A stretch of 64,000 nt of DNA from Sphingobacterium cellulitidis (lineage in GTDB: Bacteria > Bacteroidota > Bacteroidia > Sphingobacteriales > Sphingobacteriaceae): the NCBI GenBank assembly GCA_002245855.1, contig NOUX01000006.1, positions 62,001 through 126,000 on the forward strand. The letters run 5' to 3'. Both the position numbers and the translations under genes were made by a program. The notes beneath the pieces were generated by a model. It saw only the letters and a program-made list of their open reading frames with translations, did not search any database and was not told where the DNA came from. Position 1 is the stretch's first letter; each line of letters opens with the position of its first letter. Shown piece after piece: positions 7,759 to 15,610 of this stretch.

Positions 7759-10700
7759 TTAGAAAGTTAAGTTAATACCTGTAGTGAAAATCCTTGGTTG
7801 TGGATAACTTCCATAGTCATAACCGTAAATTAATCCTGTATTTGCACCACCATGACTCGAGCTAACCTCGGGGTCATAACCTCTGTATTTGGTGAATACA
7901 TATGCATTTTGTACTGTCACATAAAAGCGTAATCTCTTCATCTTGATACGCTCTGCGACTTCTGTTGGTAATGAGTAGCCCAAGGTGATATTTCTGATTC
8001 TAAAGAATGAACCATCTTCAACAAACCTTGAAGAAACAGCACCATTATCCAAGCTTCCCGGAGCAGGACGCGGTACATCGGTAATATCTCCCGGCTCACG
8101 CCATCTGTCTACAAAATCTATAAATTGATTGGAACTTGGATTAAATCCTTCTAGACCTGAAGCCAAGTTGTAATTGAAAATATCATTCCCATAGGAGAAT
8201 TGTCCCAAGATGCTCAGGTCGAAATTTTTGTATTCAAAATTGTTGGTAATACCACCGAAGAATTGAGGGTTGGGATCCCCAATCATCACGTGATCTTCAT
8301 AGTCTGTTGGTGTAACAGCCTCGCCATTCCTACCTAAATAATCAATCATCCCAGTCTCTGGATTAACACCTAATGCCTTCCAACCATAGAAAACTCCCAA
8401 TGGCATACCTGGAATCGCACGGTTCAAATCGCCAACACCTCCACGCATTTCGGATAATCCTTCTGGTAAAGCCAAAACTTTATTTCTATTAAAAGTCATG
8501 TTAAGGGAAGTGTTCCATTTGAATTCTCCCACTAGGTTTTTGCTGCTTAGTTCAAACTCAAATCCTTTGTTTTCAATGTCTCCTGAGTTCGTGAAGCGAT
8601 TAATAAATCCTGAACTTGTTAGTATCGGAAGACCAATCAATAAATCGGATGTTTTCTTGTAATAGTAATCTGCCAATAAGGAGATTCGATCATTGAAGAA
8701 ACCGGCATCTACCCCAACGTTCCATTGTCTGGTAGTTTCCCATTTCAAACCTTTGTCACCAAGCACATTTGGAATAAATCCCGCCTGTCCCATATAATTG
8801 TTACCACTGGAGTATAATGAACGACTCGCATAGTTTCCAATATTTTGATTACCTGTGATCCCCCAAGATGCTCTTAATTTCAAATCACTGAAAGTCGCAT
8901 TATCTTTTAAGAAGTCTTCTTCAGAGATTCTCCATGCTGCAGCCATCGATGGGAATACTGCCCAACGGTTATCAGCACCAAATCGAGAGGATCCATCCAT
9001 TCTTACATTCGCATTGATAATATATCGGTCCTTATATACGTAGGATGCTCTGGCAAATCCAGATGCGATAGCCCATTCTTCAGGATAAGCATTGGCACCT
9101 GTTATCACACCACCACCAGTTACATAAGGAATATCGTTGTTTGGAAAGCCTGAGCGTTGTGCATGTGTGAATTCCAAACGCGATCCTTGAACCGAGAAAC
9201 CACCTAAAGCATTGATGTAATGGTCACCAAACGTTTTGTCAAAGGTTAACGTAGTCTCGTTGATCCACAATTGATCACGGGTACTTCTGCTAGCACCAAT
9301 ACCACCTTGACTTGTGTATGAGCGTAATCCCGTCGGAGGCATAAAAAAGGTCTCATCAATAAAACTTAAGTCTGTCCCGAAGCTTGTCTTCAATAATAAC
9401 TCTGGAATAATATTATATTCCGCACTTGCATTCGCTAGGATACGATAAGTTTGAGCCTTGTTGGTTGGTAATTCCAACATAGCAACAGGGTTCTCTCTGG
9501 TTAACCTAACTTGATCATAGTAATAGTTTCCATTGTCATCATAAACCGGAATATTAGGTGGCGAGAAAATACCAGACTTTGTCGAACCTTCTTTTGAATT
9601 TTCTTCCTGAACTCTATGATTCGTTGCTCTAGTCAAGTTCATGGAAGTTGAAAATCTTAGTTTATCACTATGTTGGTGATTCAGGTTTAATCGACCACTT
9701 AATCTGTCGAAATCTGAGGATAATAATACCCCACCTTGTTTCATGTAGCCTACTGAAGTATAATATTGGGTTTTATCACTACCTCCACTTGCAGAAAGTT
9801 CATAATTTCTGGTTGGGGAAGTTCTAAAAATAGCTTCTTGCCAATCAGTATTGATTCCAGGGTTGGAGAAGATCTGATCAGGAATAGTTTTACTAGGATC
9901 TTCCTCTTGTAAGATTCTGTAGTAATCCTTCATGTAGTCCTGGTATTGGGCGGTATTCATGAAATCATAATACCTTTCTTTCGGTACCTGCGAAAACCCT
10001 TCATACATATTGAAGTTGAATTGGCTTTGTCCTGCAAGACCTTTTTTTGTTGTAATCAATACGACCCCATTAGCCGCTCTGGACCCATAGATCGAAGAAG
10101 ATGCCGCATCTTTCAATACTTCGATGGATTGAACATCCGAAGGATTGATTGAAGAAAGGACATTGATCCCTTGAGTACCACCACCAAAGTCAAAAGTAGA
10201 ACCTCCGGTGAAATTTGTAGTACTGTTTACGGGGATTCCGTCAACCACGTAAAGTGGGTCTGAACTGGCGTTGATGGAGGTTGTACCACGTACCCGAATG
10301 CTGATACCACCACCTGGTGAACCTGACTTTTGAGTCACTTGCACACCCCCAGCCTTACCTTGGATGGCCTGAGTAACACTTGGTAGAACCTCATCTTCGA
10401 TTTCATTGGCTCCAATACTCGAAACGGCTGTCGGAAGGGTAGCTCTTTTCATGGTACCATATCCAACCGCAACCACTTGAACGGATTCGATGGTATTGGT
10501 TTCTGTTGCCATGACAACTTGAATGTCTTTTCGATTTCCAACGGTTTGGGTTATGGTTTTATAACCAATGGATGAAAATCGGATTTTATTTTTCGCATCC
10601 GCGGCGATTTGAAACTTCCCGTTTTCGTCGGTACTGGCAGTGGCATTTGAGCCCACAACCTTCACTGTAATTCCCGGCAATGGACCTGAAGGTCCAGTCA

Positions 10701-11250
10701 CGGTTCCAGTGATTGTATTTTGTCCAGATGGAGCTGTACCTGTGGCTTCTTGAGCTGTGCTATCTGTAGCAACAGCATTTTGGGAGCTATCCACTTGAAC
10801 CATGCTGCTGTCAGTTTCAGTTATCGTGCTATCGACTTGGCTGCTGTCCACATTGGCTGAATCAGTTTCTTCAGCTTCCGATTCTGGCGTAGCAACCAAC
10901 ATTTTCACGTCCAATTGTTTTTGATTATTGACATGAATTTCTTGGGTTGCAAAGCCTGATTTTAGGAAAACCAATACCCCATTGGGATTGGCCGCAATTT
11001 TATACTCCCCATTCTCATTGGAAAGGACAGAATTTGTGGTCCCCTGCTCAGTGATTACCACACCTTCAACAGCTGTACCAGTGGAATCAGTAATCTTTCC
11101 AATGATATCTAAGGAATCGATGTTTGCGGAAGGTAACTTGGTTTTTAATTCTAATTTGTGATTTCTCTCGTTAGTGCTTGCCCGACCTTGATGGCAAAAA
11201 AGCATGAACGTACATGCTATGAATAGCGAACGGTAAAGGATTTGCGTCAT
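7759..11250 (-). CDS. SusC/RagA-family TonB-dependent transporter with duplicated N-terminal regulatory-like domain
   Basis: 1163 residues. Order: signal peptide (about 1-24); first carboxypeptidase-regulatory-like beta domain (about 47-118, IIGKITDSTGTAVEGV); a Ser/Asp/Thr-rich linker (about 121-177, with repeated VDSS and TDSS); a second such domain (about 178-248, ITGTVTGPSGPLPGITV); the SusC signature VAVGYGTMKRA (about 260-270); plug with SIRVRGTTSINASSDPLYVVDGIP; and a 22-strand-type barrel ending in TTGINLTF. It imports an oligomeric nutrient across the outer membrane with the SusD lipoprotein as lid. One beta domain is usual; two with a low-complexity linker is odd. There is no STN domain, so control by an ECF sigma/anti-sigma pair is not expected. 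Confidence 0.93.
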   Translation of the reverse strand: MTQILYRSLFIACTFMLFCHQGRASTNERNHKLELKTKLPSANIDSLDIIGKITDSTGTAVEGVVITEQGTTNSVLSNENGEYKIAANPNGVLVFLKSGFATQEIHVNNQKQLDVKMLVATPESEAEETDSANVDSSQVDSTITETDSSMVQVDSSQNAVATDSTAQEATGTAPSGQNTITGTVTGPSGPLPGITVKVVGSNATASTDENGKFQIAADAKNKIRFSSIGYKTITQTVGNRKDIQVVMATETNTIESVQVVAVGYGTMKRATLPTAVSSIGANEIEDEVLPSVTQAIQGKAGGVQVTQKSGSPGGGISIRVRGTTSINASSDPLYVVDGIPVNSTTNFTGGSTFDFGGGTQGINVLSSINPSDVQSIEVLKDAASSSIYGSRAANGVVLITTKKGLAGQSQFNFNMYEGFSQVPKERYYDFMNTAQYQDYMKDYYRILQEEDPSKTIPDQIFSNPGINTDWQEAIFRTSPTRNYELSASGGSDKTQYYTSVGYMKQGGVLLSSDFDRLSGRLNLNHQHSDKLRFSTSMNLTRATNHRVQEENSKEGSTKSGIFSPPNIPVYDDNGNYYYDQVRLTRENPVAMLELPTNKAQTYRILANASAEYNIIPELLLKTSFGTDLSFIDETFFMPPTGLRSYTSQGGIGASRSTRDQLWINETTLTFDKTFGDHYINALGGFSVQGSRLEFTHAQRSGFPNNDIPYVTGGGVITGANAYPEEWAIASGFARASYVYKDRYIINANVRMDGSSRFGADNRWAVFPSMAAAWRISEEDFLKDNATFSDLKLRASWGITGNQNIGNYASRSLYSSGNNYMGQAGFIPNVLGDKGLKWETTRQWNVGVDAGFFNDRISLLADYYYKKTSDLLIGLPILTSSGFINRFTNSGDIENKGFEFELSSKNLVGEFKWNTSLNMTFNRNKVLALPEGLSEMRGGVGDLNRAIPGMPLGVFYGWKALGVNPETGMIDYLGRNGEAVTPTDYEDHVMIGDPNPQFFGGITNNFEYKNFDLSILGQFSYGNDIFNYNLASGLEGFNPSSNQFIDFVDRWREPGDITDVPRPAPGSLDNGAVSSRFVEDGSFFRIRNITLGYSLPTEVAERIKMKRLRFYVTVQNAYVFTKYRGYDPEVSSSHGGANTGLIYGYDYGSYPQPRIFTTGINLTF

Positions 11251-11578
11251 ATATTAATTGTTTATCAGAGTACTTTTTAAATAAAAATTCCGTTCAAATG
11301 GTGATTTAAATAGCCTATTTCCTGGAAGAAATGGGATTAAACCCTCAAACTTTATATCAAGTTTGTTACAGTAATGTGTATTACTTAAACGAAACCAAAC
11401 CTATTTTGTTATAAAAAATCCTGAAATAAATAAAATAACAACAATTTATTGACGAAAGTGGAATTCTAACTAATTAGCATTTAATGAGAAATGGCTAAAA
11501 ATAAAGCCATGAATTTTTGGATGATTCTTCGCTATTGTTTGAGATAATTACCCCCTAATCCTTCAACTTTCATTCCTG
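11251..11578. other. Upstream region of the susC-like gene, no gene seen
   Basis: AT-rich spacer without a convincing ORF on either strand. It should hold the minus-strand promoter of the SusC-like gene, but I find no exact TAnnTTTG; the nearest pattern is TAAAGTTTG, with one extra base. The long leader region resembles those of other SusC genes. Confidence 0.4.
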
Positions 11579-11737
11579 TTATGGAATAGCTTTAGTCAAA
11601 TTTTACCTAGGGGCGGAGTTGTCCCGGATATCCTTCGGACCTTGTCCGCAAAAATTCGAACAAGCTCCGACAGACCTCCGAAGAAGGTCCGGAGAAAGTC
11701 CCCAGAAAGTGGGAGTTTGAGTCAAGCTATTCCATAA
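11579..11737. repeat. 159-bp GC-rich imperfect palindrome (REP/MITE-like element)
   Basis: The ends are perfect 14-bp inverted repeats TTATGGAATAGCTT (11579-11592) and AAGCTATTCCATAA (11724-11737), extending to 22 bp with two mismatches (TAGTCAAA versus GACTCAAA). The interior, full of TCCGGA, CTTCGG and GTCCG words, continues as an imperfect stem. The centre is the palindrome TTCGAA (11655-11660), within 1 bp of the midpoint between the arms. The base composition is clearly richer in G+C than the flanks. It holds no ORF. No second copy was noticed in this window, so whether it is a dispersed repeat has to be checked in the genome. Confidence 0.6.
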
Positions 11738-11744
11738 TTTGGGA

Positions 11745-11777
11745 CAAAAAAAGAGCCGCTCGATTCGAGCGGCTCTT
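11745..11777 (-). terminator. Intrinsic terminator of the sugar phosphate isomerase/epimerase gene
   Basis: Perfect 12-bp stem AAGAGCCGCTCG (11751-11762) and CGAGCGGCTCTT (11766-11777) around ATT. The A run before it gives the U tract on the minus strand. It directly adjoins the 159-bp palindrome. Confidence 0.85.
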
Positions 11778-11797
11778 AAGAGAATTTTATTTAAGAA

Positions 11798-12850
11798 TTA
11801 AATACCTAAAATTTCTTTATTGAAGTTTTCATCAGCGCCAGTTGCTGCGAAATCATCGAATGCTTTATCGGTTACTTTGATAATATTGTTTTTGATAAAC
11901 TGTGCACCTTCGGTTGCTCCATCGACAGAGTTTTTCAATGCACACTCCCATTCCATAACTGCCCAGCCATCAAAATCATAAGCAGCTAATTTGCTGAATA
12001 TGCCTTTGAAATCGACTTGGCCATCTCCTAATGAACGGAATCGACCAGCACGTTCTACCCATCCGGAGTAACCACCATAAACACCTTGTTTTCCTGTTGG
12101 GTTGAATTCAGCATCCTTCACATGGAACATTTTTATGCGATCATGGTAATGATCTATATAACTCAGGTAATCCATTCCTTGCAATAATAGGTGGGACGGA
12201 TCATATAGTAAACAAGCTCTTGGGTGATTATTTGCGGCTTCTAGGAAACGCTCGTAACTCACGCCATCATGTAAGTCTTCACCAGGGTGAATTTCATAAC
12301 AAACATCTACTCCGTTTTTATCAAATTCATCCAAGATAGGCAACCATCTTTTCGCCAATTCCTTAAAGCCGGTTTCCACAGCTCCTGCTGGGCGTTGAGG
12401 CCATGGGTAAACCATATGCCATAATAATGCGCCACTGAAAGTCGCATGTGCATTCAAACCTAAATTCGCGGAAGCTTTTGCCGCCAATTTTAATTGGTCA
12501 ATCGCCCATTCCGTTCTGGCTTTAGGGTTATTTCTATATTTTTCTGGAGCAAAGCCATCAAAAAGTTTATCATAAGCAGGATGAACAGCTACTAACTGAC
12601 CTTGAAGGTGGGTGGATAATTCTGTGATCTCAACACCTTTTTCTTTAAGCTTTCCTTTGATCTCATCTGCATAAGTCTTGCTTTCCGCAACTTTTTGCAT
12701 ATCAAAGAAGTTAGGGTCGTTCGTAGGGATTTGCACACCTTTAAAACCAAGGGAGCTCGCCCATTCACTAATAGTTTCTAGATTATTATATGGAGCTTCA
12801 TCTGCTATAAACTGGGCAAGAAATATACCCGGGCCTTTTAATGTTTTCAT
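11798..12850 (-). CDS. Sugar phosphate isomerase/epimerase (xylose isomerase-like TIM barrel)
   Basis: 350 residues, no signal peptide. The pattern is that of the AP-endonuclease-2/xylose-isomerase-like TIM barrel: a start with LAQFIADEAPYNNLETISEWASSLGFKGVQI, metal-ligand motifs in VCYEIHPGED, LYDPSHLLLQ, KMFHVKDAEF and GQVDFKGIF, and a final VMEWE. Glu, Asp, His and Glu in these motifs would bind a divalent metal. Relatives act on inositol or keto-sugars; the substrate is not determined here. It is a single gene with its own terminator. Confidence 0.8.
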   Translation of the reverse strand: MKTLKGPGIFLAQFIADEAPYNNLETISEWASSLGFKGVQIPTNDPNFFDMQKVAESKTYADEIKGKLKEKGVEITELSTHLQGQLVAVHPAYDKLFDGFAPEKYRNNPKARTEWAIDQLKLAAKASANLGLNAHATFSGALLWHMVYPWPQRPAGAVETGFKELAKRWLPILDEFDKNGVDVCYEIHPGEDLHDGVSYERFLEAANNHPRACLLYDPSHLLLQGMDYLSYIDHYHDRIKMFHVKDAEFNPTGKQGVYGGYSGWVERAGRFRSLGDGQVDFKGIFSKLAAYDFDGWAVMEWECALKNSVDGATEGAQFIKNNIIKVTDKAFDDFAATGADENFNKEILGI

Positions 12851-13050
12851 AAAATAATAGTTTTACTAAATATAGGAAATCAATCTGTTAAATAGTGTAT
12901 TTGAAACACTAAAATCTAAGTTGGTAACAAATCATTTGCAAAATCAGTGGGTCTTTTTCCGGTGGTTTGCAGGAAGGTATTTGCTTTAGCTGTGATTGCC
13001 TCCTATTTTGGTTGATAGCGAATTAGTTCGTAAAGTACCTATGAAAGGCG

Positions 13051-13084
13051 CACCATTGAAAATTTTTTCAAAGGTGTTTTTTTT
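13051..13084 (+). terminator. Orphan terminator-like hairpin followed by eight T
   Basis: CACCATTGAAAA (13051-13062) pairs with TTTTCAAAGGTG (13065-13076) with one mismatch, and TTTTTTTT follows at 13077-13084. The nearest upstream gene is on the opposite strand, so the hairpin would end either an unannotated small transcript from 12851-13050 or read-through. I see no clear promoter for such an RNA. Confidence 0.5.
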
Positions 13085-13176
13085 GACTAAAAATGTTGTT
13101 TCTGTCTATCTAAATGGATAAAAAACTAGATTTTTAGCGCTTTGTCTAAGGATAGAAATCTTTTTCTTAACATTTC

Positions 13177-13193
13177 TTGGCATAATGATTGGA
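13177..13193 (+). promoter_or_regulatory. Possible sigma-54 promoter of the lipocalin-like lipoprotein
   Basis: TTGGCATAATGATTGGA matches the TGGCAYRNNNNTTGCW consensus except for G instead of C in the -12 GC pair. The GG to -12 spacing is the canonical 12 bp, and the implied start near 13204 leaves a leader of about 39 nt before the ATG at 13243. The mismatch falls in an important position, so this is only a candidate. Confidence 0.3.
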
Positions 13194-13242
13194 AGTATGC
13201 CCGAGGAGTAAATGAGTTTTAAAGAAATTAGATAATAGCATT

Positions 13243-13647
13243 ATGAAAAAGTTAATGATTTTGGGTTTAGTGGCAATTGGATTTGCTTCATGTAGTAAGG
13301 AAACCCTGAATAGTGCGGAGAATGATATTGCTCTGAATGCAATTCGTACTGGGGAATGGAAGAATGTAGTGAAAACTACCACTGTAGATGGAAAAGAGAT
13401 TACGGATACCATTGCGTCAACGAGCAGAGGAACCTATTTAGATTTTGATAAAGACGGCTATGCCTATGTTTATGATGGTAAAGGTGGTTCTAAGTCTTTT
13501 GCATACAGAATTGAAAATTCAAAAACCATGTATTTTGATAATGTTCAATACAAGATAAACGAAAGTATTATTCAGTCTACGATTAGATTTACTATTTCCG
13601 GACAGGATAATGCAGCAAATACGAAGATAGAGTTTAAAAGAAAGTAG
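13243..13647 (+). CDS. Small lipocalin-like lipoprotein
   Basis: 134 residues with a lipoprotein signal MKKLMILGLVAIGFASC (Cys17). The mature part is an up-and-down beta pattern: RTGEWKNVVKTTTVDG, GTYLDFDKDGYAYVYDG, SFAYRIENSKTMYFDNVQYKI and IRFTISGQDN. This is usual for the small lipocalin-like lipoproteins of Bacteroidota. The ligand is unknown. It is probably transcribed alone, with a terminator at 13672-13702. Confidence 0.65.
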   Translation: MKKLMILGLVAIGFASCSKETLNSAENDIALNAIRTGEWKNVVKTTTVDGKEITDTIASTSRGTYLDFDKDGYAYVYDGKGGSKSFAYRIENSKTMYFDNVQYKINESIIQSTIRFTISGQDNAANTKIEFKRK

Positions 13648-13671
13648 AAATTAAACTTAATTTTGAGAACT

Positions 13672-13702
13672 GGCATATGCGTATTACGTGTATGCCTTTT
13701 TT
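13672..13702 (+). terminator. Terminator after the lipocalin-like gene
   Basis: GGCATATGCG (13672-13681), loop TATTA, CGTGTATGCC (13687-13696) with two mismatched pairs, then TTTTTTA. It reaches the last bases of the convergent glycosyltransferase gene. Confidence 0.65.
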
Positions 13703-14921
13703 ATTTTTTATTCTTTTCCTCAATCCATTGCGATAGATATTTGGAGGCGAGAAATTGATTGGACCATAAAATTTGACCTACCATATTCTTCCTTCGCAAT
13801 CTATTTAAATCAGTTTCTAAATTTTCAATCTGCGTTAAAAACTCCATTCCCCAATTGGGATCTATTAAGGATTTCAGGATTTTTTCAGCGGTCTTGGATG
13901 CGGTATTCCATGCTGCCGAATCTTGATACAGTGCTGTTGCTGCATCAATTAATTCTTCCGTTGTGTTCGCGATTGTACCTGGCCATTCTTGATTTAGAAA
14001 CATGGCCTCCGCCCCAACCTTTGAGCTGACCGATGGGATGCCAGCATAAAGAGCGTCAATAAATTTTCCTTTTAATCCAGCTCCAAATGGGATTGGCGCG
14101 AAAAGAACCCTATACTTTTTTAGGGTTTCAATGGCATGATCTGCACGGCCCATTATCCTAAATCCTTGTTTAGGTTGATTTAGTTGCCATACCTTTTCAG
14201 TGGGATAGGCACCATAGATATGCATTTCTGCTTCCGGCAATCTTTTTCGAATGGAAGGCCATAATTCTTTAATGACCTGAACGGTTTTCCAATTGGGTTC
14301 ATGTAGAAAATTACCAATAAAGGTAAAATGTTCCCGATCCTCGAAACCATAATTTGATTGTTCCTGATTATGTAAAACCTGAAAAGGCAGATAACATAAT
14401 AAGGACTTAGGGACATTAAATTCTTCTTGAAGGAGGTTCATTTCAAAAGCAGAAATAATCAGGCTTAAATCTGAGCGATAAATTGCTGCTAGTTCTCTTT
14501 TAGCAAGGTCAGAATATAAAAGTGAGTCATCGAGTTCGATTCCTTTTTTGTATGCATTTTGACGCCCTTGTCTTACGAAATGTAAGTCTTCGGTATCCAG
14601 AATTCGGATGGCATCCGGACAATTTTGAGCAACTCTCCAGCTGTATTGTTCCTCAACCATAAATCGGTCGAATAGCACTATTTCAAGATTTAGCTCCTTT
14701 ATGATTTCATCAAAAGAAGAGTCGTTTAATTTGATTTCGATTTCCTGCACATCTTTTTCCTGTAGAGGGAAACTAAACTCTGACTTACTTGCCGCAGAAG
14801 CGAAGGTTATTTTATAACCATGAGAAAGAAATAGGTCCACGAGTTGAAGCATTCGCCATCCTGCAGCAGAGGAGGTAGGTTCTGGCCATACTAAACCGAT
14901 GAAAAGTATTGTTTTTCTCAT
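13701..14921 (-). CDS. GT-B-fold glycosyltransferase (group 1/family 4 type)
   Basis: 406 residues from the ATG at 14921, giving MRKTILFIGLVWPEPTSSAAGWRM, the usual first strand and glycine loop of a GT-B N-terminal domain; a frame-extending ATG at 14936 is less likely. The C-terminal half has HFTFIGNFLHEPNWKTVQVI, a Rossmann strand with MHIYGA, and RVLFAPIPFGAGLKGKFIDALYAGIPSVSS, the donor-binding region. It probably transfers a sugar from a nucleotide donor to a surface glycan. It lies alone, outside any visible polysaccharide cluster, so the acceptor is unknown. Confidence 0.8.
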   Translation of the reverse strand: MRKTILFIGLVWPEPTSSAAGWRMLQLVDLFLSHGYKITFASAASKSEFSFPLQEKDVQEIEIKLNDSSFDEIIKELNLEIVLFDRFMVEEQYSWRVAQNCPDAIRILDTEDLHFVRQGRQNAYKKGIELDDSLLYSDLAKRELAAIYRSDLSLIISAFEMNLLQEEFNVPKSLLCYLPFQVLHNQEQSNYGFEDREHFTFIGNFLHEPNWKTVQVIKELWPSIRKRLPEAEMHIYGAYPTEKVWQLNQPKQGFRIMGRADHAIETLKKYRVLFAPIPFGAGLKGKFIDALYAGIPSVSSKVGAEAMFLNQEWPGTIANTTEELIDAATALYQDSAAWNTASKTAEKILKSLIDPNWGMEFLTQIENLETDLNRLRRKNMVGQILWSNQFLASKYLSQWIEEKNKK

Positions 14922-14972
14922 GCTGCAAATTAGCATTATTTCATGTATTTAGGGGGATGATTTTGTTTTCAT

Positions 14973-14980
14973 TACCTTTG
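14973..14980 (+). promoter_or_regulatory. -7 element upstream of miaE
   Basis: TACCTTTG fits TAnnTTTG. It lies 17 nt before the ATG at 14998, so the leader would be short. No good TTTG at the expected -33 distance is seen. Confidence 0.45.
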
Positions 14981-14997
14981 TTGAAATTTTGATTACT

Positions 14998-15579
14998 ATG
15001 TTAGGACTTAAACTTTTGACGGACCCACGTTGGGCAAATATTGCGGAATCTAATTTGGAGGAAATCTTGACGGATCACGCTTGGTGTGAGCAGAAAGCAG
15101 CTTCCAATGCTATTTCCTTAATTACCCAAAACTCCGAGCTTGAGGATTTGGTTCATGAATTGACTGCCATTGCCATTGAAGAAATGGAACATTTCAAGAT
15201 GGTGATTGAAATTATCAAAGAGCGAGGTTATGAATTAGGCCGCGAACGCAAGGATGATTATGTAGGGCAGTTAATGAAATTTGCCAAGAAGGATGGTTCG
15301 AGAAATCAAGCTTTTATTGATCGTCTATTATTTGCGGCGATGATTGAAGCCCGAAGCTGTGAACGATTCAGAGTCCTTTCCAAAAATATAAAAGATCAGG
15401 AACTAGCCAAGTTTTATTATGATCTGATGGTCTCAGAAGCCAATCATTATACGACCTTTTTGAATTTTGCGAAAAAATATACCAAAGACGTAGATGTCGA
15501 TAAACGCTGGAAAGAGTGGTTGGACTTTGAAGGGGAATTAATCCAATCCTACGGAACAAAGGAACATATCCACGGATAA
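14998..15579 (+). CDS. miaE: tRNA-(ms2io6A37) hydroxylase
   Basis: 193 residues from the ATG at 14998 (MLGLKLLTDPRW); a TTG nine bases earlier is closer to the promoter and less likely. It is a ferritin-like diiron protein: helices with LEEILTDHAWCEQKAASNA, IEEMEHFKMV, MIEARSCERFRVL and SEANHYTTFLNF supply the Glu/His ligands. MiaE hydroxylates the isopentenyl side chain of ms2i6A at position 37 of tRNAs that read UNN codons, using O2. It faces rlmN tail to tail, another RNA modification gene, but they are not in one operon. Confidence 0.88.
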   Translation: MLGLKLLTDPRWANIAESNLEEILTDHAWCEQKAASNAISLITQNSELEDLVHELTAIAIEEMEHFKMVIEIIKERGYELGRERKDDYVGQLMKFAKKDGSRNQAFIDRLLFAAMIEARSCERFRVLSKNIKDQELAKFYYDLMVSEANHYTTFLNFAKKYTKDVDVDKRWKEWLDFEGELIQSYGTKEHIHG

Positions 15580-15583
15580 TCAG

Positions 15584-15610
15584 GTAGGGGCTTATTGCAT
15601 AAGCTCCTAC
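15584..15610. terminator. Hairpin between the convergent miaE and rlmN genes
   Basis: GTAGGGGCTTA (15584-15594) pairs with TAAGCTCCTAC (15600-15610), one G-U pair, loop TTGCA. It overlaps the rlmN stop codon by a few bases. There is no strong T tract, so termination may be partial. Confidence 0.5.

Larger units (their letters stand above)
12851..13242. other. 392-bp intergenic region with an orphan terminator and a sigma-54-like site
   Basis: No convincing ORF is seen. It separates the divergent isomerase (minus) and lipocalin-like (plus) genes. It contains a plus-strand terminator-like hairpin at 13051-13084 that has no upstream plus-strand gene, and a near match to a sigma-54 promoter at 13177-13193. 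Confidence 0.5.
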
